Part shown: positions 8,468-14,586 of the stretch, piece by piece
How the letters are laid out: the number at the start of each line of letters is the position of its first letter
How positions within the stretch are numbered: the first letter of the stretch is position 1
Assembly (NCBI GenBank): GCA_009691645.1
Contig: SIAT01000012.1
Coordinates: 1-18,862 of the forward strand
DNA: 18,862 bases
Direction: 5' to 3'
DNA from: Pedosphaera sp.
GTDB taxonomy: Bacteria > Verrucomicrobiota > Verrucomicrobiia > Limisphaerales > SIAT01
Notes under the pieces: generated by a model
What the model was told of the DNA's origin: nothing
The model's database searches: none
What the model saw: the letters and a program-made list of their open reading frames with translations, nothing else
Made by a program: the position numbers and the translations under genes

Positions 8468-8491
8468 CGGCCGGCAGCGGCCGTCCTTCCT
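8468..8491 (+). terminator. Possible intrinsic terminator after the PVC dehydrogenase
   Basis: CGGCCG-GCAG-CGGCCG forms a perfect 6-bp GC stem 21 nt past the stop codon at 8446, followed by the pyrimidine tract TCCTTCCT. The tract has only four T in eight bases, so termination would be weak. It may instead belong to a hairpin array with 8529-8554. Confidence 0.4.
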
Positions 8492-8528
8492 ACGTGCCTC
8501 CAGTTACGCCCAATCCATCGGCGTTGTC

Positions 8529-8554
8529 TGGTGTCGCCATTCGTGGCGACATCG
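8529..8554. repeat. Strong UUCG-capped inverted repeat
   Basis: The core TGTCGCCA-TTCG-TGGCGACA (8532-8551) is a perfect 8-bp inverted repeat around a TTCG loop. G-U and G-C pairs outside it extend the stem to 11 bp (8529-8554). It lies about 75 nt before the pseudopilin start, inside the presumed leader or between the two genes. It occurs once in the window. Its shape fits a REP-like dispersed element or an mRNA structure. Confidence 0.6.
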
Positions 8555-8585
8555 TAGGCTTCCGTCGTCTTTGGCGAACCGAGCG

Positions 8586-8725
8586 AGATGCTTCGGCATG
8601 TTTCCTGCTTCCTACCCCGCAAACTATGAAACACACCCTTTTGGCGGGAGTCTCACGCCGTTCGCGCGTGGCCTTCACGCTCATCGAGCTTCTCGTGGTC
8701 ATCGCCATCATCGGCATTCTGGCCG
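8586..8725 (+). repeat. 140-bp direct repeat, copy 1 (leader plus prepilin signal)
   Basis: This block is 138/140 identical to 9718-9857; the mismatches are 8651/9783 and 8659/9791. It contains 40 nt of untranslated leader with the hairpin ATGC-TTCG-GCAT, the start codon, and the first 33 codons, encoding the signal and hydrophobic helix. Similarity stops abruptly after ILA. Confidence 0.95.
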
Positions 8726-9384
8726 CAATGCTGCTGCCGGCCCTCGGCAGTGCCAAGGAGCGGAGCAAGATGGGGAAATGCCTGAGCAACATCCGCCAGC
8801 TCGGCATGGCGTGCGTCACCTATGCCAGCGACTATACGACTTTCCCGCTCCACGAGACGACCCCCGGAGGGCCGTTTTCGTCCACGCCCGTCGCCAATCA
8901 ATCCCGCTATGCCGCGGTGTATTACTCGACCAAATGGCTGGACTTCATCGACCCTTATATCGCCAGCAACGCCAACATCGCCCGGTGTCCGAGCGATCCC
9001 GGCACGCTCCCCACCGACGCCACGACCTGGAAGACCACCGGCCCGCCGATCACCTACGGCTTGAATGCTTATTCCTTCTCCATCGGCACCCTGAACAACA
9101 CGTCGCGGCCCGACGACATCCTCTCACCCTCGGACAAAATCTTCATCGGCGACACCGCGGGCAGCGTGGGCTTGTGCCACATCGGCCTCTGGACCTTCGC
9201 CGCCTCGGGCACCCTGCGCCACGGCCCCGGCATCGGCGCGAACTACGCCTATTTCGACGGCCATTCCGAATACGTGAAAAAGAAAGCCGCGTGGGCATCC
9301 GGCACCGCCGCCCTCGACGCCCTCTGGCAAACCGCGGCCTTCGTCGCCGCCAACGCACCGGAGTGGGCCGCATGGATACGCTAA
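8626..9384 (+). CDS. Type II secretion/type IV-like pseudopilin (prepilin-type N-terminus)
   Basis: A 252-aa protein beginning MKHTLLAGVSRRSRVA with the prepilin motif FTLIELLVVIAIIGILA and the helix continuation AMLLPALGSAKERSK. The expected cleavage is before Phe17, with Ala rather than the usual Gly at -1 and Glu at +5. The remainder is a globular head with CPSDPGT, and near the C-terminus HGPGIGANYAYFDGH, a relaxed form of the H-x9-DG signature seen in PVC pseudopilins (11 residues here). Such proteins are inserted in the inner membrane and assembled into short pseudopili; large paralogous sets are typical of Verrucomicrobia and Planctomycetes. The start is fixed by identity of this codon and 40 upstream bases with the second copy; an in-frame codon at 8494 would add 44 residues before the signal. 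No Shine-Dalgarno is present. The lipoprotein start codon overlaps this gene by 13 nt. Confidence 0.9.
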   Translation: MKHTLLAGVSRRSRVAFTLIELLVVIAIIGILAAMLLPALGSAKERSKMGKCLSNIRQLGMACVTYASDYTTFPLHETTPGGPFSSTPVANQSRYAAVYYSTKWLDFIDPYIASNANIARCPSDPGTLPTDATTWKTTGPPITYGLNAYSFSIGTLNNTSRPDDILSPSDKIFIGDTAGSVGLCHIGLWTFAASGTLRHGPGIGANYAYFDGHSEYVKKKAAWASGTAALDALWQTAAFVAANAPEWAAWIR

Positions 9385-9686
9385 CTTTTCGCCGCCTCGT
9401 CGCCACGGCTCGGAGCAGCGCGCTCGCCCTGCCCCTCGCGTTGACCGTCTTCGTCACCGGCTGCAGCCGCGAGCCAGCACCGGCCACTTCCGCACCGCCC
9501 GCGACCCCCGCGGTCGAAATCTCCGCCACTCCGAGCGTGATCGAGACCGCGATCCCCGGCCAGGCCCTGCCCCAAGCCACGACCGAAATGATGCTGCAAT
9601 TCGAGGCCCGCTTCGGTCGCCCGCCAACGAACTACACCGAACTGCGCCGCCTCAACCAACCCGCCCCCAAACCGACGCCCCGCTGA
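9372..9686 (+). CDS. Small predicted lipoprotein between two pseudopilin genes
   Basis: A 104-aa protein with a basic N-terminus, a hydrophobic stretch ALALPLALTVFVTGC and a plausible lipobox VTGC (Cys31), so it is probably a lipid-anchored envelope protein. Residues 32-62 are a Pro/Ala/Thr-rich linker. The C-terminal part contains MLQFEARFGRPPTNYTELRR, resembling the short helical FGRxPxNxxEL elements found in pseudopilin-associated PVC proteins; this likeness is from memory, not a search. The start overlaps the upstream pseudopilin by 13 nt, suggesting translational coupling, and the second pseudopilin begins 71 nt after its stop. I do not know its function; a role as a partner of the two pseudopilins is inference from position only. 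Confidence 0.75.
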   Translation: MDTLTFRRLVATARSSALALPLALTVFVTGCSREPAPATSAPPATPAVEISATPSVIETAIPGQALPQATTEMMLQFEARFGRPPTNYTELRRLNQPAPKPTPR

Positions 9687-9717
9687 CCGCCATCCCGAAA
9701 CAAGACCGGCCCCCAAT

Positions 9718-9857
9718 AGATGCTTCGGCATGTTTCCTGCTTCCTACCCCGCAAACTATGAAACACACCCTTTTGGCGGGAGCCTCACGCGGTTCGCGCG
9801 TGGCCTTCACGCTCATCGAGCTTCTCGTGGTCATCGCCATCATCGGCATTCTGGCCG
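9718..9857 (+). repeat. 140-bp direct repeat, copy 2 (leader plus prepilin signal)
   Basis: This is the second copy of the block at 8586-8725, displaced by 1132 bp and with only two mismatches. It starts 31 nt after the lipoprotein stop and includes the ATGC-TTCG-GCAT hairpin (9720-9731), the ATG at 9758 and 33 codons. The flanking DNA on both sides is unrelated between copies. Confidence 0.95.
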
Positions 9858-10642
9858 GCATGTTGTTACCGGCATTGGGTAAATCCAAAGGTCGCGCGAA
9901 GGCGGCGCAAGATCTCAACAACCTCAAGCAAATCGGGTTGGCGATGCAGACTTATGCCGGAGACAACGAGGATCGGATGCCGTGGTCGTACTTTAGCGAG
10001 TCGGACTCCGGCGAGTTCGGCGTATTCAAGGTGTTCGCGGGGTTAGGCATGGGTGGTCCGCCGTGGTACGGCACGTGCAGCGCCAGTTCCATGCTCTACA
10101 ACTACGTAGAGAGAAATCTGAAGGTATTCACCTGCCCCTCGTTGGAGGCCAGCAGCTTCGGTTCGGCGACGTACCTCCCGTCTGTTGTCGGCAGCACGCC
10201 GGGACTGGGCCTGACGTGGATTCAACAATCGAACTACCGGTTCAACCCCTTCCTCGGTGCCATTGGCCTCGGTCCGGGAACGGCGCTTGCGGACGGCGCC
10301 CGTTTCAGGTCCCCCATCCACCTCGCCGCGCGAGTGGGAGATGTGCAGAATCCCGGCCAGAAGGTGATGGCATTTGACACGCGCGATTGGCGGCCTTACG
10401 TCCCAACACCCGGTTTGGCCACGGCCACGCGTTGGGGAAGCTTCACCAATTCACAAGGAGACAACGACCGCTCCAATGTGCTGAACTACTCGACGTGGTG
10501 GCAGATGCCAAATATTGGTACGTGGCATAATGACCGCACTGGGATGGTGTTCATGGACGGCCACGCTGAGATGGTGGACAAGAAAAGCTCGATCACCTAC
10601 GGCGCCGGACCCGATCTGGACGCCAACCACTGGCAACTCTGA
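9758..10642 (+). CDS. Pseudopilin with H-x9-DG C-terminal motif
   Basis: A 294-aa protein with the same signal as the first pseudopilin (MKHTLLAGASRGSRVA, then FTLIELLVVIAIIGILA), followed by GMLLPALGKSKGRAKAAQ and NNLKQIGLAMQTYAGDNED, the usual start of the PVC pseudopilin head. The C-terminal WHNDRTGMVFMDGH matches H-x9-DG exactly. The head otherwise shows no close similarity to that of the first copy, so the two pseudopilins are paralogues with different surfaces. It probably resides in the inner membrane and enters a pseudopilus or a type II-like secretion machine encoded elsewhere; no ATPase, secretin or peptidase gene is in the window. It ends 18 nt from the stop of a convergent gene and no terminator hairpin is visible between them. 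As in copy 1, the start codon lacks a Shine-Dalgarno. Confidence 0.92.
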   Translation: MKHTLLAGASRGSRVAFTLIELLVVIAIIGILAGMLLPALGKSKGRAKAAQDLNNLKQIGLAMQTYAGDNEDRMPWSYFSESDSGEFGVFKVFAGLGMGGPPWYGTCSASSMLYNYVERNLKVFTCPSLEASSFGSATYLPSVVGSTPGLGLTWIQQSNYRFNPFLGAIGLGPGTALADGARFRSPIHLAARVGDVQNPGQKVMAFDTRDWRPYVPTPGLATATRWGSFTNSQGDNDRSNVLNYSTWWQMPNIGTWHNDRTGMVFMDGHAEMVDKKSSITYGAGPDLDANHWQL

Positions 10643-10660
10643 CATCTGGCACAGCGCGCT

Positions 10661-11329
10661 TCAGGGAGCCTTGTCGCTCGCTGGCGATTTCAACGTCTCG
10701 CTCACCCGCTCCACCCATTCCTCGGGCGATTCTGTTTTGCCAGCGTCCAGCGGCGGGACCGGCCGTCGGTAAACGACAGCCAGTTGAACAACCCGTTGGG
10801 CGAGGTGCTGCTGCAAATTCGCCGTCCCCTGCCCGACGAGGATGATGCGGATTTTCTTTTTGCGGACGGTCGCGATCTCTTCATCGGAGAATGTTGGCAG
10901 TTGGGCAAAAGAGACCACGGCCGCGCCTTCGGGCAAATCTTGGAGAAGCTTGCCAAAGGCGCCGAATGGCCACTCCGGATCCATCGTCATGGCGCCTCGT
11001 GCCAGATGCCAATCTGAGGCGAAGGTGAAGTCGCCTCCCTTCTTTAAGGCTGACTTAAAAGCCTCCACTTGCGCCTCAACAGCTTTGAGTAATAGCCCCA
11101 CATGTTCCGCTCCCAACGCCGCAGGCGACTCCGCCTTTTCGCTGATTACGCGAAGGTGTCCTTTATTCCCCAACAACTGCACGGTTTCGTTGGCGGCGCG
11201 CACGGCCATCGCCTGATGCGGCGCGGTGGTCACTTTGCGGGCGGACGGGCGCATATTCATCCAGATGGCCACTCCGGCAGCGAGGAGGAGGGCGATGATG
11301 ATCCCAGTGTTTGAGTTCTCGGTTTTCAT
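10661..11329 (-). CDS. Membrane-anchored protein of unknown function
   Basis: A 222-aa protein with a single N-terminal hydrophobic segment (about residues 9-26, GIIIALLLAAGVAIWMNM) followed by RPSARK, which suits an N-in signal anchor with the rest outside the cytoplasm. The outer part has a helical stretch (about 75-95, KAVEAQVEAFKSAL) and then alternating strands and helices (AAVVSFAQLP, KIRIILVGQG, RVVQLAVVYRRP), giving an alpha/beta look that recalls periplasmic-binding or Rossmann-like folds. I recognise no family. The C-terminus is charged and Pro-rich. It is convergent with the second pseudopilin (stops 18 nt apart) and divergent from the FlgN-like gene. A promoter with a consensus -35 lies so close upstream that the mRNA leader would be only about 8 nt. 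Confidence 0.75.
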   Translation of the reverse strand: MKTENSNTGIIIALLLAAGVAIWMNMRPSARKVTTAPHQAMAVRAANETVQLLGNKGHLRVISEKAESPAALGAEHVGLLLKAVEAQVEAFKSALKKGGDFTFASDWHLARGAMTMDPEWPFGAFGKLLQDLPEGAAVVSFAQLPTFSDEEIATVRKKKIRIILVGQGTANLQQHLAQRVVQLAVVYRRPVPPLDAGKTESPEEWVERVSETLKSPASDKAP

Positions 11330-11343
11330 GAGTTGATGTTCGT

Positions 11344-11372
11344 GGTGTAGAAGTTGTGCCGCCGATTGTCAA
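11344..11372 (-). promoter_or_regulatory. Predicted sigma70-type promoter for the 222-aa membrane-anchored protein
   Basis: On the minus strand a consensus -35 TTGACA (11372-11367) is followed by a 17-nt spacer and a weak -10, TACACC (11349-11344). Transcription would begin near 11337, leaving about 8 nt before the ATG at 11329, so the message would be nearly leaderless. This agrees with the absence of a Shine-Dalgarno. Confidence 0.5.
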
Positions 11373-11437
11373 AGAAATCTCCTGTGTGTTCTAATCATTC
11401 CTGATGGTAAAAGAGCGAACCGCAACCGAATGTCCCC

Positions 11438-11466
11438 TTGACAGCTTCCGCCGCAGTTTCTAGAAC
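11438..11466 (+). promoter_or_regulatory. Predicted sigma70-type promoter for the FlgN-like gene
   Basis: A consensus -35 TTGACA (11438-11443), an exact 17-nt spacer and -10 TAGAAC (11461-11466) form the best promoter in the window. The expected start is near 11473, giving a leader of about 89 nt before the ATG at 11562. The divergent minus-strand promoter shares the TTC at the end of the spacer and a TA-A-C type -10. The leader contains a short reading frame ending at the gene start. Confidence 0.6.
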
Positions 11467-11514
11467 ACCATGGTCGTTGAACTGTTTTGCCTTCGCGTTC
11501 GCATTTCAACGGTG

Positions 11515-11565
11515 ATGGCAGACTGCGCCTGTGCGCGAGTATCGCCCGCGACTGATTTCAGATGA
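11515..11565 (+). CDS. Possible short leader peptide overlapping the FlgN-like start
   Basis: A 16-codon frame starting at ATG 11515 (MADCACARVSPATDFR) ends with TGA at 11563-11565, sharing ATGA with the start codon of the FlgN-like gene. The same frame is open back to an ATG at 11470 (31 codons), but that codon lies about where transcription should begin. Neither start has a clear Shine-Dalgarno. The ATGA junction would suit translational coupling to a downstream gene that lacks its own ribosome site. A frame this short can easily arise by chance. Confidence 0.25.
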   Translation: MADCACARVSPATDFR

Positions 11566-12059
11566 GCCGTGGTTTGGAACAATTAATCGGCACGTTGCGT
11601 GACGAACTCACGGAATGTGGCGAATTGCTTGCGCTCCTCGAGGAGCAGCAGTCGTTCATCATCGTCCGCTCGACCGAGGGGCTTCTCAAAAACATCGAGC
11701 AGGTCAATGTCCAGTTTGAGAAAGTGTCCGCTGTCCGGCAATTGCGGGAAGAGAATCAGCGCCGGTACGCCGTGGAAATCGGCTTTCCGGTCGCTTCCTC
11801 TTTCGGCGACATCTCCGGGCGCGTCGCGGCCGAGTACCGCCCGTTGCTCGGCGCACTTGTCGAAGAGATCAACGGTGTGCTGGAAAATCTTCACCAATGG
11901 CTGCGGCAAAATTACCGCCTGCTCGGCCGCTCGCTCGACTTGCTGCAACAGCTCATCAAAGGCCTCTTCCCCACCACCGTCGGCAGCACTTATTCTCGCC
12001 GCGGCTATTTGACCCCCACCGCCCCTCCTCCCAGCACTCTTTACAACGGCCTCATCTGA
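11562..12059 (+). CDS. FlgN-like protein (flagellar export chaperone family)
   Basis: A 165-aa, mainly helical protein. Residues 1-68 (LEQLIGTLRDELTECGELLA, ALLEEQQSFIIVRSTEGLL and the following KNIEQVNVQFEKVSAVRQL helix) show the heptad-like pattern of FlgN, the cytoplasmic chaperone that keeps the hook-filament junction proteins FlgK and FlgL export-competent. The C-terminus has TYSRRGYL, comparable with the Tyr-x-x-x-Gly element at the end of many FlgN proteins, then a Pro-rich tail. The family call rests on pattern recognition and is moderate. No other flagellar gene is in the window, so it is either separated from the flagellar loci or has another role. A strong predicted promoter lies upstream, and holB follows after a 95-nt gap in which I see no signal. 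Confidence 0.65.
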   Translation: MSRGLEQLIGTLRDELTECGELLALLEEQQSFIIVRSTEGLLKNIEQVNVQFEKVSAVRQLREENQRRYAVEIGFPVASSFGDISGRVAAEYRPLLGALVEEINGVLENLHQWLRQNYRLLGRSLDLLQQLIKGLFPTTVGSTYSRRGYLTPTAPPPSTLYNGLI

Positions 12060-12154
12060 AGCGCGTCCGCATTCCCGGGCGCCTTCCTCTCTCGGTAGAA
12101 AAAGTGGCCTGCAGACTGGACGGCCACGCCGAGTTTCTCTAAACAAGTGCCGGC

Positions 12155-13189
12155 ATGGCCTTCACTCAATTTCCGGAGCAACAGCAAGTGGTCGGCCTGC
12201 TCCAGCGCAGTCTGGAGCGGGGACGGCTCGGGCACGCCTATCTTTTCACCGGCGGGCGCATGGAGGAATTGGAGGCGGTGGCACGCACGCTGGCCAAGAC
12301 GCTCAATTGCGCCGCGCCGCGCCGCGCCGCCAGCGATGGGCCGGCGGTGGATTCCTGCGACACGTGCCTGTCCTGCCGCAAAATCGACGGAGCAAATCAT
12401 CCGGACATCCAGTGGGTGCGGCCCGAATCGAAGTCGCGCGTGATCACCATCGACCAGACGCGCGCCCTGATGCGCGAGGTGCAGCTCAAGCCGACCGAGG
12501 CGCGCTTCAAGGTGGCCGTGCTGGTCGAGGCGGACCGGATGAACGCGCAGGCGGCCAACGCTTTTCTCAAGACACTCGAGGAGCCGCCCGCTCAAACGAT
12601 CCTGCTGCTGCTCAGCGTCGAGCCGCAGCGGCTTTTGGAAACCATCCTTTCGCGGTGCCTGCGTTTGAACTTCGCCGTGGGTGACCGTCCCCGTTTCGCC
12701 GCCGCACCCCAGGAATGGCTGCGGGCATTCGCCGCGATGGCGGCAGAGGGTCAGAAAGGATTGATGGGCCGCTACCGGCTTTTGGGAAGTTTGCTCGAAC
12801 GGCTCTCCACCGTGCGCGAGGAGGTGGAGAAGACCTTGGAAGCCGCCTCGCCCTTGCAGCGGTACGACGACCTCGAGCCGGAGCAGCGCAAACGGTTCGA
12901 AGACGAACTGGCGGCGGGCATCGAGGCCGAGTACCGCCGGCGCCGCGGTGAATACCTGTCGGCTCTCGAGCATTGGCTGCGCGACGTGTGGTTGTTCCGC
13001 CACAGCTCGGCCGAAGATCTGGCCTTCTTCCCCGAATTAATCGCCACAGCACGCCAGGTGGCGGGACGCATCTCAGCAGAGGAAGCGGTGGAGAACCTGC
13101 GCGTGGCTGAACAATCGCAGCGCTGGCTGCAGACGAACGTGCAGGAACTGCTCGCACTCGAAGTCGGCCTGCTCAAGCTCCGGCTCTGA
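12155..13189 (+). CDS. holB: DNA polymerase III subunit delta'
   Basis: A 344-aa clamp-loader subunit of the AAA+ fold that helps load the sliding clamp at replication forks. The N-terminus FPEQQQVVGLLQRSLERGRL and HAYLFTG are typical. The P-loop position reads FTGGRMEELEAVA, without the GK(S/T) of an active Walker A, as expected for the non-hydrolysing delta' subunit. Cysteines in CAAPRR, SCDTCLSC form the zinc-binding module. VLVEADRMNAQAANAFLKTLEEPP is the Walker B and sensor region (about 124-147), and ILSRCLRLNF carries the conserved SRC arginine finger. The C-terminal part (about 190-344) is helical and more variable. It is followed after 5 nt by the O-antigen ligase-type gene. No Shine-Dalgarno is obvious. 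Confidence 0.92.
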   Translation: MAFTQFPEQQQVVGLLQRSLERGRLGHAYLFTGGRMEELEAVARTLAKTLNCAAPRRAASDGPAVDSCDTCLSCRKIDGANHPDIQWVRPESKSRVITIDQTRALMREVQLKPTEARFKVAVLVEADRMNAQAANAFLKTLEEPPAQTILLLLSVEPQRLLETILSRCLRLNFAVGDRPRFAAAPQEWLRAFAAMAAEGQKGLMGRYRLLGSLLERLSTVREEVEKTLEAASPLQRYDDLEPEQRKRFEDELAAGIEAEYRRRRGEYLSALEHWLRDVWLFRHSSAEDLAFFPELIATARQVAGRISAEEAVENLRVAEQSQRWLQTNVQELLALEVGLLKLRL

Positions 13190-13194
13190 TTCGC

Positions 13195-14586
13195 GTGCGC
13201 TGCGGGCTGGATTTCCCATTTCGCCTTCCCTACGCTTCGGCCGTGACCGACACCGCCGCCCAGCCCTCCACCCCATCGCAAGGGCAACGGCTCTACGCTC
13301 TCTTCGTCGGCCTCTTTCTCGCCTTCACTCTCTTCAAGGTCGGCAACCCGGTTATTCTCGACCACCGGTTCACGCCGCCGCAGGACGCCCACCAATGGCT
13401 GCTCTTCGTGTTCCCTTCGCGTTGGGCGATGGTCGTGCTCGTGCCGCTGGCGGTGATCGGGTTGGCGCTGTTCGGGCGATTTCGCCCAGCCGCACCCCGT
13501 TGGCTGGTCTGGCTGCCGCTGGTGTGGTTCGGCTGGCAATGCCTTTCAGCGACGCAGACCGTGAGCCGCCAATTGACGGCGCAAACCCTGCCGCACCTCG
13601 GCGCCTGCGCTTTATGTTTCTACCTCGCCCTATTCGTCCTCGGCCCCATGCGCCGGCCGGAGCGGTTTCTTTGGGGTGCCGTCGCCGGTTTGGCTCTGCT
13701 GCTGGCGGCCGGATTTCAACAACACTTCGGCGGCTTGGAAGAAACGCGCCAGTGGATTTACGAGACGCGCGGCATGGAAAACCTCACGCCCGAGATGAAG
13801 AAGAAACTGGCCAGCAACCGCATCTTCTCGCAACTGGTCTATCCGAACGCCTTCGCGGGGGCGATTCTGCTGCTGCTGCCGTTGTCACTCGTCTGGATCT
13901 GGCAAATCAGCGAACGACTGGCCATCGCCACGCAATGGCTGCTCACGCTGCTGCTGGCCGCCGCCGGCCTCGGCTGTCTCTACTGGACCGGCTCGAAAGG
14001 CGGCTGGCTGGTCGCTTTGGCGATGGGTTTGGCGGCGTCGTTCCGCCTGAGTTGGTCGCGCCGCGCGAAGTTCGCCGTGGCGGCAGCGGTGCTCATGCTC
14101 GGGTTGGCGGGATTCACCTGGAAGTACCACGGCTATTTCGCCAAAGGCGCGACCAGCGTCGGAGCGCGGTTTGATTACTGGGATGCGGCTTGGAAAACCG
14201 CCGTGCAAAAGCCGTGGCTCGGCAGCGGTCCGGGAACCTTTCAAGTCGTCTACGCCCAGTTGAAACGGCCCGACTCGGAGATGGCCCGACTCGCGCACAA
14301 CGATTATCTCGAACAAGCGTCAGATTCAGGCTGGATCGGTTTTCTGGCGTATCTGGCCTTCTGGGCCGGCTCGCTGGCTTTTCTTTATCGAAAGAGCGTT
14401 TGCAGTCCGCTGGCTTTCGCCGTTTGGCTCGGGCTGGCCGGTTGGGCGTTGCAGGAGATGGCGGAGTTCGGCTTGTACATCCCCGCTTTGGCGTGGCCCG
14501 CCTTTCTGCTGCTCGGCTGCCTCTGCGGCGGCGGGTTTGTCGTTGATGAAGGGGGGGCGAGTCCGCTAGAATCTCCCGGCAGATGA
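13195..14586 (+). CDS. O-antigen ligase/Wzy-type polytopic membrane protein
   Basis: A 463-aa inner-membrane protein with about 10-12 hydrophobic segments beginning near residue 33. The larger non-membrane loop (about 175-215, EETRQWIYETRGMENLTPEM onwards) and the conserved stretch GSGPGTFQVVY, then AHNDYLEQASDSGWIGFLAY, mark the Wzy_C/O-antigen ligase family, whose members join undecaprenyl-linked glycans to lipid A, proteins or other acceptors, or polymerise them. The acceptor cannot be told from sequence. The start is uncertain: GTG at 13195 (5 nt after holB) or GTG at 13243, which removes 16 residues; neither has a clear ribosome site and both precede the first membrane segment. The stop codon overlaps the aroQ start as ATGA, so translation of the two is probably coupled. 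No glycosyltransferases are adjacent. Confidence 0.85.
   Translation: MRCGLDFPFRLPYASAVTDTAAQPSTPSQGQRLYALFVGLFLAFTLFKVGNPVILDHRFTPPQDAHQWLLFVFPSRWAMVVLVPLAVIGLALFGRFRPAAPRWLVWLPLVWFGWQCLSATQTVSRQLTAQTLPHLGACALCFYLALFVLGPMRRPERFLWGAVAGLALLLAAGFQQHFGGLEETRQWIYETRGMENLTPEMKKKLASNRIFSQLVYPNAFAGAILLLLPLSLVWIWQISERLAIATQWLLTLLLAAAGLGCLYWTGSKGGWLVALAMGLAASFRLSWSRRAKFAVAAAVLMLGLAGFTWKYHGYFAKGATSVGARFDYWDAAWKTAVQKPWLGSGPGTFQVVYAQLKRPDSEMARLAHNDYLEQASDSGWIGFLAYLAFWAGSLAFLYRKSVCSPLAFAVWLGLAGWALQEMAEFGLYIPALAWPAFLLLGCLCGGGFVVDEGGASPLESPGR

Larger units (their letters stand above)
8447..8625. other. Hairpin-rich intergenic region before the first pseudopilin gene
   Basis: This 179-nt region contains three inverted repeats: a GC-rich terminator-like stem at 8468-8483, an 8-bp UUCG-capped stem at 8532-8551 (extendable with wobble pairs to 8529-8554), and a 4-bp UUCG-capped stem at 8588-8599. 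The last belongs to the 140-bp block repeated downstream. No clear -35/-10 promoter was seen. The reading frame of the pseudopilin stays open back to 8494, but the conserved start at 8626 is preferred. Confidence 0.6.

Noticed and set aside
8494..8625. A 44-codon N-terminal extension of the first pseudopilin
   Set aside because: It would place non-signal residues before the prepilin motif, and the ATG at 8626 with its 40-nt leader is shared with the second pseudopilin.
9431..9439. TTGACC inside the lipoprotein gene as a promoter for the second pseudopilin
   Set aside because: It lies over 300 nt upstream within coding sequence, and no matching -10 is seen at 16-18 nt.
12041..13003. A 320-codon minus-strand frame over holB
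   Set aside because: holB on the + strand has a complete family signature; the opposite frame has none.
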